NCBI GenBank assembly: GCA_018609665.1
Contig: JAHENN010000175.1
Coordinates: 1-12,310 of the forward strand
Direction of reading: 5' to 3'
Origin: Haloarculaceae archaeon
Lineage (GTDB): Archaea > Halobacteriota > Halobacteria > Halobacteriales > Haloarculaceae
Length of the DNA stretch: 12,310 nucleotides
The notes under the pieces are model-generated. The model was not told the DNA's origin and did not search any database. It saw only the letters and a program-made list of their open reading frames with translations. A program made the translations under genes and the position numbers. Below are positions 6,108 to 12,310 of this stretch, piece by piece (the first letter of the stretch is position 1; every line of letters begins with the position of its first letter).

Positions 6108-6936
6108 GGACGACGACCCCTCCTCGGTCACGCGACGGAACTGTCTCCGGCGCGGCGTGGAACTCGGCTCGGTCGGGTGTGCCCTCTCGACGGCAGGCTG
6201 TTTGGATTCACTCGGGGGGTCGAGCGTCGGGTCAAGCACGTCGAGGATCAGCGAACAGGAGGGCTCGGAACTGTCGCCCGACGAGTTCGAGGCGTACGTC
6301 GGAGACATGCAGGACCGCTACGGCGACGGCGGTCCCTGGGGGTCGGGCGGCGCCGACCTCGACAGCAAACTCTCCTACCGTGGAGCGTGGACGCAGCAAG
6401 TACACATCACCGAAGACGGAAACCCCTACCAGGGCGACCCCGACAACCTTCTCGTCACCTCGGACAACGCCGTCACGCTCTACGAGATCTCCGGAAAGGT
6501 CGACACGAACGGCAAACAGAACTTCGTGGTGCTTCTGTGGAGCGCTGCCCGGATTCCCGACGAGAAGCGCGGCGGCGGGCCGATAGAGGGAACGCCCGTC
6601 GTCAATCGAATCCAACCCGGTATCGAACTCGAGAAGTTCACGGAGGAACTGCTCGGGTACTTTCCCTCCAAGCGGCGAGACGGCGATACCGTTCCGGTCG
6701 CGTTCCCGCCGCCCGTATCCAGCGACTCGTCGTACCCGCTCCACCAGGGGAAGGTCGAGCCGGTCGCCGCCGAGACCCGCGTCGGCGAGGAGGGCAGATA
6801 CGCCCTCGAGTGGTCCGGCGAGTACGACCGACGGCAGACGGTGATCGGCGTCGCCGAGGTTCGCTGGGACCCGGAAGAGACGTACAGTTTCACCTGGGAC
6901 GTCGAACTGGCGGGCGGGCGGTCCCGCCTGCTGTAG
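6085..6936 (+). CDS. Tat-exported lipoprotein of an ABC operon, unknown function
   Basis: The 283-residue protein opens with a twin-arginine signal (TRRNCLRRG, RR at 17-18), a short hydrophobic run and a lipobox STAGC whose Cys39 would carry the lipid. It should therefore sit on the outer face of the membrane. After a Ser/Gly linker the mature part is soluble and mostly beta by appearance (NLLVTSDNAVTLYEISGKV, NFVVLLWSAARIPDE), with no family I recognise. The start could equally be the ATG at 6097 (MRSEDDD). It ends 1 nt before the ABC ATPase ATG, so the two are co-transcribed. It may be an accessory or substrate-binding subunit, but the sequence does not resemble a standard solute-binding protein. 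Confidence 0.8.
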   Translation: MELHMRSEDDDPSSVTRRNCLRRGVELGSVGCALSTAGCLDSLGGSSVGSSTSRISEQEGSELSPDEFEAYVGDMQDRYGDGGPWGSGGADLDSKLSYRGAWTQQVHITEDGNPYQGDPDNLLVTSDNAVTLYEISGKVDTNGKQNFVVLLWSAARIPDEKRGGGPIEGTPVVNRIQPGIELEKFTEELLGYFPSKRRDGDTVPVAFPPPVSSDSSYPLHQGKVEPVAAETRVGEEGRYALEWSGEYDRRQTVIGVAEVRWDPEETYSFTWDVELAGGRSRLL

Positions 6937-6937
6937 C

Positions 6938-7873
6938 ATGGCCGTCGTCGAGTTCGACGGCGTCGCGAAGCGGTTCGGCACCGTCACGGCGGTCGAGGAC
7001 CTGTCGCTCGCGGTCGAGGAGGGAGAGGTGTACGGGTTCCTGGGGCCGAACGGCGCCGGGAAGACGACGACGTTCAACCTCCTGCTGGACTTCGTCGACC
7101 CGTCCCGCGGCAGCGTCTCCGTGTTCGGCCGTGACGCCTCGACCGAGAGCACGTACATCCGCCGCCGGACCGGCGTTCTGGCGGAGGACTACGGCATGTA
7201 TGCCCGCCTCACCGGCCGGGAACATCTCAGGTTCGCGATTCGAACGAAGGACGCCGCCGACGACCCGGCGGACCTGCTGGAGCGGGTCGGACTGCGGGAC
7301 GCTGCCGACCGTCGCGCCGGGTCGTACTCGAAGGGGATGCGACAGCGCCTCGCGATAGCGGTGGCGCTCGTCGGGTCGCCGGACCTCCTGGTGCTCGACG
7401 AGCCGTCGAGCGGGCTCGACCCCAACGGCGGGGCCATGTTTCGCCGGTTGATTCGCGAGGAGCGCGACCGGGGGGCGACGGTGTTCCTGTCGAGCCACCT
7501 GCTCGAGGAGGTGCAGGCGCTCTGTGACCGGGCCGGTATCCTCTCGGACGGTCGGCTGCTCGTCGAGGGAACCGTCGACGAACTGCTCGCCCGGGCGACG
7601 GTTCGGCCAAAAATGACCGTCGAAGTCGACCGCATTCCCGACACCCTTCCGAGGGCTCTCGGCGACGTGGATGGGGTTTCGGAGGTGACGACCCGCGAGG
7701 ACTCCCGGGAGCTCGACGTCCGGTGTATCGACGGACAGAGCAAGTTCCGGGCGTTATCGGCGGTCGTCGAGTCGAGCGCCGAACTCGTCGACTTCGAGAC
7801 GGCGGCGGTCCCGCTCAACGAGGCGTTCCAGCAGATAACCGACCGGGCGACGGACGGAGGTGGCGACGACTGA
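6938..7873 (+). CDS. ABC transporter ATP-binding protein
   Basis: A 311-residue nucleotide-binding subunit of the ABC-2/CcmA type. Walker A is GPNGAGKTT (36-44), the signature is YSKGMRQR (130-137), Walker B is LLVLDEP (150-156), the D-loop is SSGLD and the switch His is H187 in SSH. The Q-loop position appears to carry Glu (GVLAEDYGMY, 79-88), as in many exporter-type relatives with an LPE pattern. A C-terminal domain of about 90 residues follows, also usual for this group. The stop TGA overlaps the ATG of the permease (TGATG). It should power the adjacent 278-residue membrane subunit. Substrate unknown. Confidence 0.93.
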   Translation: MAVVEFDGVAKRFGTVTAVEDLSLAVEEGEVYGFLGPNGAGKTTTFNLLLDFVDPSRGSVSVFGRDASTESTYIRRRTGVLAEDYGMYARLTGREHLRFAIRTKDAADDPADLLERVGLRDAADRRAGSYSKGMRQRLAIAVALVGSPDLLVLDEPSSGLDPNGGAMFRRLIREERDRGATVFLSSHLLEEVQALCDRAGILSDGRLLVEGTVDELLARATVRPKMTVEVDRIPDTLPRALGDVDGVSEVTTREDSRELDVRCIDGQSKFRALSAVVESSAELVDFETAAVPLNEAFQQITDRATDGGGDD

Positions 7874-8709
7874 TGTGGAACGACGTTGCCTGGAAGGAGT
7901 TCAGGGACGCGCTCCGGTCGCGGTCAGTCGTCGCCGCCTCGGTGCTGCTCGTCGCTCTGAGCCTCGGCGCCCTGGGCTTCGAGCTAGTTCGCGGCGTGAC
8001 TCCGGAGTCTCCGACACGTCTCCTGTTCCTGCTCGGCGGCGTGTTCTCGTGGGCAGTTCCGATAATCGCCCTGGTAACGACCTACGGGGCAATTCTCCAC
8101 GAGCGGAGCTCCGGGAGCCTTCGATTTCTCCTCGGGCTCCCGAACTCGCGGCGGGACATCATCACCGGGAAGTTCCTCGCCCGGAGCGGGGCGGTCGTGA
8201 TACCCATCGTGGGAAGCGTCGCGGCCGTTCTCGCGGGCATGGTGGCCGCCGGTATCCCGGTTCCACTATCGGTGTACCTGCCGTTCCTGGCTCTGAGCGC
8301 GCTGTTAGGCGCGGCGTTCGTCGGAATCGGTCTGGCCGTCTCGACGCTCTCGACGTCCGGTACGCGGACCATTGCCGCCGTGGTCGGTCTCTACTTCGCG
8401 TTCAGGCTCGTCTGGCGGGTCCTGCTGACGTTTGCGGTCTTCCTGTCGTACGGCTACCAGCCGCTCGAGCGAGAGCTGCCGGCGTGGTACTTCCTCGTCG
8501 GGAGAGCGAACCCGATCACGGCGTACCTCGGGGCGACGGACCTCCTGTCGCAGCCGACCGACGTGACGAATTTTTTCGTGCAGACGCCGTCGCCGTCGGT
8601 CGCCGCGTCCGTCCCGTCCCCGTGGCTCGAACTCGCCTCCCTCTGCCTCTGGGGTGGCCTCTCGCTCGCCGCCGGATACTACCGGTTCTCGACGACAGAC
8701 CTGCAGTGA
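7873..8709 (+). CDS. ABC-2 type permease
   Basis: A 278-residue membrane protein with about six helices, near residues 18-38, 49-72, 106-128, 133-158, 165-193 and 250-270. The cytoplasmic segment after helix 2, ERSSGSLRFLLGLPNSRRDI (77-96), is the conserved coupling region of ABC-2/NosY-like permeases. NPITAYLGATDLL before the last helix is another motif of that group. It overlaps the ATPase by 1 nt and should form a homodimeric exporter with it. By layout (lipoprotein, NosF-like ATPase, NosY-like permease) it resembles Nos-type maturation or export modules, but no copper or nitrous-oxide gene is nearby, so substrate remains open. Confidence 0.9.
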   Translation: MWNDVAWKEFRDALRSRSVVAASVLLVALSLGALGFELVRGVTPESPTRLLFLLGGVFSWAVPIIALVTTYGAILHERSSGSLRFLLGLPNSRRDIITGKFLARSGAVVIPIVGSVAAVLAGMVAAGIPVPLSVYLPFLALSALLGAAFVGIGLAVSTLSTSGTRTIAAVVGLYFAFRLVWRVLLTFAVFLSYGYQPLERELPAWYFLVGRANPITAYLGATDLLSQPTDVTNFFVQTPSPSVAASVPSPWLELASLCLWGGLSLAAGYYRFSTTDLQ

Positions 8710-8738
8710 CTCAGCCACGTTCCGGCATCGGTAACGCT

Positions 8739-8816
8739 TGGGTGCCGGACCTGAAGAGCGGCAGCAGGTGCTGGGCGGCCGACCCCTGCGCGGAGCCCCG
8801 GCGGTATCGCCGTTAC
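8739..8816 (+). pseudogene. Remnant of a second twy1 3' end (copy B)
   Basis: In frame this reads WVPDLKSGSRCWAADP (8739-8786), matching WVPELKGGSEFWEAEP at the end of twy1. Farther on, CGGTATCGCCGTTAC matches the palindrome after the twy1 stop at 13 of 15 bases. Upstream, similarity to twy1 ends abruptly at 8738, 29 nt after the permease stop. There is no start, and no stop before the protease gene, so it is not a gene. It is best read as the displaced tail of an ancestral or second twy1. The protease stop codon (8813-8815) lies inside its last few bases. Confidence 0.65.
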
Positions 8817-9739
8817 GACGCCAGGACGACCTCTATCGAGAGGCCAGCCTCGGTCGTCATCCGTCTTGCCTTCTCGAGGTTCGTCCCCGCGGTTCCGTTG
8901 GTGCCGACGTGCGTGAGGATACCCGCCGCCTCGACGCCGGTCAGCCCGCTCGCACCGGGTTCGCCGACCTGGACGGCCGAGCCGGAGTCGCCCGGTGCCG
9001 CCGGAAGAACGGCCGTCCAACTGCCGCTGGCGCCGTCGTTGCCGGTTCCGGTTCCTGTCCGGCTCTTCGTCGCGACGGTCTCGCCGGTGACGACGCCGTT
9101 ACCGTACTGGACGACGGTGTCGCCGGCGTCTATCTCGCCGGTCTCGTCCGGTCCGCCCCAGGTCGGCATCGACGGGTCGAGGAGGTCCTCGGCCGCCGAC
9201 GGCACCTCGACGAGCCCGAAGTCGAAACCGACCTCGGTGCCGTCGTCGGCCCGCTGACGGGCGTAGACGACGTCGCCGAGCTCGACCACCTCGCCGCGGA
9301 GGCCGCCAGCCAGCGCCGCCGCGCCGCCGAACTGGCAGTCGACGCAGACCCGTACCTCGACGTCGGTGAGTTCCGGCCCCTCGTCGAGTTCGGTCCCTCC
9401 GGCGGCCGAGGAGCCGAGGAAGCAGTGGCCGGCCGCCCCGAGGTACGTGGTCCCCGAGTCGTCCGTCCAGACGAAGTTGGCCGTACAGCCCGCCTCGCCG
9501 CCGCCGGGCGGCGTGACGAACAGCATCGACCCCGGGCCGATTCCGTCGCTCGTCTCCGGGACGCCGGCCGCGGGTACCGTCTCGGGGTCCGTCGGAACGT
9601 CCGAGAGGTCCGCGGGGCCGAGCTGTCGGAACGACCCGCCGTCGGACGCCGCGGCGACCCCGCCGAGGCCGCCGATCCCGGCGAAGGCGGCGGTCGACCG
9701 TAGCACGTTACGTCGGCTGACTCCGTTCTCTCGTGGCAC
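8813..9739 (-). CDS. Tat-secreted chymotrypsin-fold serine protease, paralog 1
   Basis: 308 residues. A Tat signal (SRRNVLRSTAAFAG, RR at 9-10) predicts folded export, with likely cleavage after the AAA near residue 31. Catalytic triad: His105 in GAAGHCFL, Asp173 in FDFGLVEVP, Ser252 in APGDSGSAV. Cys85 (GCTANFVW) and Cys106 fit the classical Cys42-Cys58 disulfide next to the active-site His. An extra CxxC (VCVDCQFGG, 132-135) is shared with the neighbour. The start is GTG at 9737-9739, supported by a strong TATA box 23 nt upstream; no ATG fits. It shares landmark blocks throughout with the 9862-10959 product, so the two arose by tandem duplication. Substrate unknown. Confidence 0.85.
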   Translation of the reverse strand: MPRENGVSRRNVLRSTAAFAGIGGLGGVAAASDGGSFRQLGPADLSDVPTDPETVPAAGVPETSDGIGPGSMLFVTPPGGGEAGCTANFVWTDDSGTTYLGAAGHCFLGSSAAGGTELDEGPELTDVEVRVCVDCQFGGAAALAGGLRGEVVELGDVVYARQRADDGTEVGFDFGLVEVPSAAEDLLDPSMPTWGGPDETGEIDAGDTVVQYGNGVVTGETVATKSRTGTGTGNDGASGSWTAVLPAAPGDSGSAVQVGEPGASGLTGVEAAGILTHVGTNGTAGTNLEKARRMTTEAGLSIEVVLAS

Positions 9740-9756
9740 GTCCGGCGGAAGACTGG

Positions 9757-9767
9757 TAATATAAAAG
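9757..9767 (-). promoter_or_regulatory. Promoter of protease paralog 1
   Basis: The minus strand reads CTTTTATATTACC, a good TATA box centred about 23 nt before the GTG start, which implies leaderless mRNA. The surrounding 9755-9805 is markedly AT-rich and probably also ends transcription from the upstream protease gene. Confidence 0.65.
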
Positions 9768-9861
9768 TAGTTTATTCAGGATAATACCGACTCTTTAAAT
9801 TCTACCCGGGGTGGCTGCCGTGGCCGCGTCCGTCGGACGGGTCTCGACCGCGTCGACCCGT

Positions 9862-10959
9862 TCAGACGGTGACGTCCTCGCCGGCAGTGACGACCTCGAG
9901 GTCGGCGACGTCACTGTCGACGTCCTCAATGGGCGCCAGTTCGACGCCCTCGCCGTCGCCGTCGTCGGCGCCGGCCCCGTCGACCGTCGGCATGTTGATA
10001 CACCGCGGGATGGTCGTCCCGGCGGTGCCGACGGTGGTGAGGTGCGTCAGGACGCCGGCGGCGTCGGTGGCCCGGGCAGCCTCGTACTCCGCCAGCAGCG
10101 ACCCGGAGTCGCCCGGCGACGCGCGGATACCGGCGTACCAGGCGTCGTTGACGTCGTCTCCGTCCCGGTCCTTCTGGACGATGCCACCCTCGGAGACGCC
10201 GCGGGTCGCCTGCGTGGCGAAGACCTCGCCGTTGCCGACGCCGGCGCCGAACTGACAGACGGTCTCGCCCTGCGGGACAGGGCCGTCCTCGACGCCGATG
10301 GGACCGCCGAACTGCGGGATGGACGGGTCGACGGCCGGCCGCAGCTCCTCGGGAATCCGGACGAGGCCGAAGTCGTGGCCGACCTGCGTCCCGTCGGGCA
10401 GGTTCTGGCGGGCGTAGACGACGTCACCCAGTTCGTACGTCTCGCCGTCGATGACGCTCAGCCCGGCCGCGCCGCCGAAGGTGCAGTCCTTGCAAATCTT
10501 CACGGACGTGGCCCGGTCGGTCGGCTGGAGATTGTCGTCGCTCTCGCCGTCGCGTTTGGCGTTCTCGGTCGCGTTCTTCCCGCCGGCGAGGAAGCAGTGG
10601 CCGGCGGCGCCGATGTACAGCGGGTGGCGCTCGGGGTCGTCCACCTCGTCGTCGCCGCCGATCGTGGTACTCGTGTCCCGCCACACGAAGTTCGCCGAAC
10701 AGCCGAACGTCCCGGCGCCGTCGATGGTGATGATCAGCTGTGACCCGGGCTGGATGCCGGTGGCCGGCTCCGGCAGCGGCTCCGAAGCCGAGATGGTGGT
10801 CGTTCGGTCCTCGACGCCGGTCAGGTCGACGCAGGGAATCTGCCCCTCGACCTCGGGGGCGTCGCCCTCGCTCGCGCTCGCGGTCCCGACGATACCGAGT
10901 CCGGCCGTCGCGGCCGCACCCGTTCGAAGCAACTTCCGACGTGGAATCTCGTCAGTCAT
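9862..10959 (-). CDS. Tat-secreted chymotrypsin-fold serine protease, paralog 2
   Basis: 365 residues. Tat signal PRRKLLRTGAAATAG (RR at 7-8), with cleavage likely after TASA near residue 29. Triad: His121 in GAAGHCFL, Asp196 in HDFGLVRIP, Ser285 in SPGDSGSLL. Cysteines are richer than in paralog 1: C43, C87 (GCSANFVW), C122, the CxxC at C156/C159 (ICKDCTFGG), C235 and C320. It differs by an acidic loop before His121 (GGDDEVDDPERHP), a Lys/Asp-rich insertion at about 125-150 and an acidic C-terminal extension of about 45 residues. The ATG at 10957-10959 is the natural start. It lies 122 nt upstream of paralog 1, with a separate promoter for each. Confidence 0.88.
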   Translation of the reverse strand: MTDEIPRRKLLRTGAAATAGLGIVGTASASEGDAPEVEGQIPCVDLTGVEDRTTTISASEPLPEPATGIQPGSQLIITIDGAGTFGCSANFVWRDTSTTIGGDDEVDDPERHPLYIGAAGHCFLAGGKNATENAKRDGESDDNLQPTDRATSVKICKDCTFGGAAGLSVIDGETYELGDVVYARQNLPDGTQVGHDFGLVRIPEELRPAVDPSIPQFGGPIGVEDGPVPQGETVCQFGAGVGNGEVFATQATRGVSEGGIVQKDRDGDDVNDAWYAGIRASPGDSGSLLAEYEAARATDAAGVLTHLTTVGTAGTTIPRCINMPTVDGAGADDGDGEGVELAPIEDVDSDVADLEVVTAGEDVTV

Positions 10960-11012
10960 CCAGTCGCATGATTGAGGATGGTTCCGATATGTGTACTGCC
11001 GGAGATTTGCCC

Positions 11013-11023
11013 GGGTTTATATC
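11013..11023 (-). promoter_or_regulatory. Candidate promoter of protease paralog 2
   Basis: The minus strand reads GATATAAACCC, about 58 nt before the start codon, which would give a leader of about 30 nt. A second, weaker candidate (CACATATCGG, near 10988) sits at leaderless distance. The rest of the divergent region up to 11140 shows no gene. Confidence 0.45.
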
Positions 11024-11142
11024 AGCGTTCAAATGAGTGAAATGTGAGTACCGTGAACGACACACACTGTACGAAGCGACGGGTTCTTTACTGAACGGGC
11101 GTTAACTGCACTACGGCGTCCTGGCCTGCCGTCTCATTTCCG

Positions 11143-11152
11143 TGAAGCTTCA
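11143..11152. promoter_or_regulatory. Palindrome upstream of the ribK promoter, possible operator
   Basis: TGAAGCTTCA is a perfect 10-bp palindrome lying about 8 nt before the ribK TATA-like element. RbkR-type proteins regulate riboflavin genes through their HTH domain, so an autoregulatory site is plausible. I cannot confirm that this matches the known RbkR motif. Confidence 0.35.
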
Positions 11153-11159
11153 TGCATTC

Positions 11160-11171
11160 GTTATGCTTATC
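11160..11171 (+). promoter_or_regulatory. Probable ribK-ribB promoter
   Basis: GTTATGCTTATC is centred about 29 nt before the ATG at 11196, in a short AT-rich stretch. A leaderless start from here would begin at or just before MSRATERV, which supports that start over the longer in-frame one at 11142. Confidence 0.5.
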
Positions 11172-11195
11172 AGGTGTGGAGCCGTAGCTACGGGT

Positions 11196-11891
11196 ATGTC
11201 ACGAGCGACCGAGCGCGTCGGCCACGACGAGCTGGCAACGCTGAAGCTCGTCGCCCTCGACGGCGCGCTCGACGGCCGGACGGCGGTGACCTGCGCCGCC
11301 CTGGCCGACCGGCTCGACGCGTCGACGCAGACGGCCTCGCGGCGGCTCCAGCGGCTCGAGGACGCCGGCCACCTCGAACGGGAGATGACCGGCGACGGCC
11401 AGCTGGTCGCCGTCACCGAGGCCGGGCGGCGGGCCCTCCAGCGGGAGTACGCCGACTACCGCCGGCTGTTCGAGGACGACGCTGGCGTCGAGCTGTCGGG
11501 GACCGTCACCAGCGGCATGGGCGAGGGGCGGCACTACATCTCGCTGCCCGGCTACATGCGGCAGTTCCGCGAGCGGCTGGGCTACGAGCCGTTCGAGGGG
11601 ACGCTCAACGTCGACCTCGACGAGGCGGGCGTTCGCGACCGCGCCCGGATGGACGCCCTCGACCCGGTCGACATCGACGGCTGGGAGGACGACGAGCGGA
11701 CCTACGGGCCGGCGTTCTGCTGGCCGGCGACCGTCGAGGCCGAGACGGGGCGGTACGAGACGGCCCACGTCATCGCGCCGGAGCGGACCCACCACGGCGA
11801 GGACCAGCTGGAGCTCATCGCGCCCGACCGCCTCCGGGACGAACTGCGGCTCGAGGACGGCGACCGCCTCACCATCCATGTCTCGGAGTAG
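11196..11891 (+). CDS. ribK: CTP-dependent riboflavin kinase with HTH domain (RbkR type)
   Basis: A fusion that phosphorylates riboflavin to FMN using CTP and, in archaea studied, also represses or activates riboflavin genes. 231 residues. A winged HTH at about 10-80 contains LADRLDASTQTASRRLQRLE (36-55). The kinase domain begins at about 97 with SGTVTSGMGEGRHYISLPGY (101-120), the glycine-rich nucleotide-binding signature of the family, followed by FEGTLNVD (133-140), FCWPATVE (174-181) and the closing LRLEDGDRLTIHV. I prefer the ATG at 11196 to one at 11142, because the intervening residues are not HTH-like and the promoter fits. The 3' end overlaps ribB by 14 nt, so the two are translationally coupled. 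Confidence 0.95.
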   Translation: MSRATERVGHDELATLKLVALDGALDGRTAVTCAALADRLDASTQTASRRLQRLEDAGHLEREMTGDGQLVAVTEAGRRALQREYADYRRLFEDDAGVELSGTVTSGMGEGRHYISLPGYMRQFRERLGYEPFEGTLNVDLDEAGVRDRARMDALDPVDIDGWEDDERTYGPAFCWPATVEAETGRYETAHVIAPERTHHGEDQLELIAPDRLRDELRLEDGDRLTIHVSE

Positions 11892-12310
11892 CGACCCGAC
11901 GGGCGCCCGGCGGGGCGTCGACGACGCCGTCGCCGCCTTCGCCGCCGGCGACCCGGTGCTTGTCCACGACGCCGCCGACCGCGAGGGCGAGGTCGACCTC
12001 GTCTACCCGGCCGCCGCCGTCGACGCCGACGACGTCGCCCGGATGCGCGACGACGCCGGCGGGCTGGTCTGCGTCGCGCTCCCGCACGACGTCTGTGCGA
12101 CCTGGGAGCTGCCGTTCGTCCGCGAGGCGCTCGACCACCCCGCCGCCGGCGCCCACGAACTCTCCTACGGCGACCGCTCGTCGTTTTCGATCACCGTCAA
12201 CCACCGCGACACCTTCACCGGCATCACCGACGAGGACCGCTCGCTCACCATCTCGGCGCTGGGGGAGGCCGCCGCCGAGGTCCGGCGGGCGACGGCGCTG
12301 GCCGGCGACG
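11878..12310 (+). CDS. ribB: 3,4-dihydroxy-2-butanone 4-phosphate synthase, cut by window edge
   Basis: RibB converts ribulose 5-phosphate to 3,4-dihydroxy-2-butanone 4-phosphate and formate, supplying the four-carbon unit of riboflavin. 144 codons are visible and the frame is open at the right edge; the family has a little over 200. The metal and substrate motif DREGEVDLVYPA lies at 34-45 and TFTGITDEDRSLTI at 112-125, both family hallmarks. The ATG at 11878 lies inside the last codons of ribK, and no other in-frame ATG occurs before residue 56. The protein is strikingly rich in Asp and Ala. With ribK it forms a riboflavin-to-FMN operon that may be controlled by the kinase's own HTH domain. 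Confidence 0.93.
   Translation, partial: MSRSSDPTGARRGVDDAVAAFAAGDPVLVHDAADREGEVDLVYPAAAVDADDVARMRDDAGGLVCVALPHDVCATWELPFVREALDHPAAGAHELSYGDRSSFSITVNHRDTFTGITDEDRSLTISALGEAAAEVRRATALAGD

Noticed and set aside
4901..6586. 561-codon plus-strand frame across twy1 and the lipoprotein
   Set aside because: It is Arg/Gly-rich and runs in the wrong frame through both genes; it covers the twy1 stop and the operon promoter.
8567..8577. T-run (GAATTTTTTCG) as a terminator of the ABC operon
   Set aside because: It lies well inside the permease coding sequence, in a frame-consistent NFF stretch, with over 40 codons still to follow.
5835..8816. Insertion sequence or site-specific integrated element
   Set aside because: No transposase, integrase or terminal inverted repeats are seen; the flanking repeats are diverged twy1 ends. 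Kept only as a finding about locus history.
9811..10743. 310-codon plus-strand frame opposite protease paralog 2
   Set aside because: The protease frame has a Tat signal, triad and paralog; the plus frame is its shadow.

Overview
The window looks like a haloarchaeal (class Halobacteria) chromosome segment. It is very GC-rich, and its proteins are acidic. Twin-arginine signal peptides are common, many starts appear leaderless (TATA-like element about 23-29 nt before the start codon), and the house-keeping genes are archaeal: aRF1, archaeal ArgRS, Twy1 and a fused HTH/CTP-dependent riboflavin kinase. No tRNA, rRNA, CRISPR array, transposase or integrase was seen.

Layout. 1-1011 (minus): the N-terminal 337 residues of peptide chain release factor aRF1, running off the left edge. 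1112-1570 (plus): three mini-ORFs, each with one predicted membrane helix; the last two resemble each other. 1577-3319 (minus): complete argS. 3320-3610: no secure gene, but it may hold a frameshifted small membrane protein. 3611-4111 and 4295-4750 (minus): two paralogous haloarchaeal proteins of unknown function, whose promoter regions are also paralogous.

4936-5900 (plus): twy1, the radical-SAM enzyme of wyosine biosynthesis, carrying two serious lesions, a frameshift and a Cys-to-Tyr change in the CX3CX2C cluster motif. 6085-8709 (plus): a tight three-gene operon (Tat lipoprotein, ABC ATPase, ABC-2 permease). Just after it, at 8739-8816, lies a second, diverged copy of the last 16 aligned codons of twy1 plus a short 3' flanking element. 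The ABC operon is therefore bracketed by two twy1 tails, which suggests it was inserted, or the locus duplicated, at the 3' end of twy1.

8813-9739 and 9862-10959 (minus): two paralogous Tat-exported chymotrypsin-fold serine proteases with an intact His/Asp/Ser triad and a shared CxxC. 11196-12310 (plus): ribK (rbkR) overlapping ribB, a riboflavin/FMN operon that runs off the right edge.

The most interesting content is the damaged twy1 and the duplicated twy1 tail that frames the ABC cassette. Next come the duplicated promoter/operator block of the 3611/4295 paralogs and the GSTxxFVL mini-membrane-protein pair.
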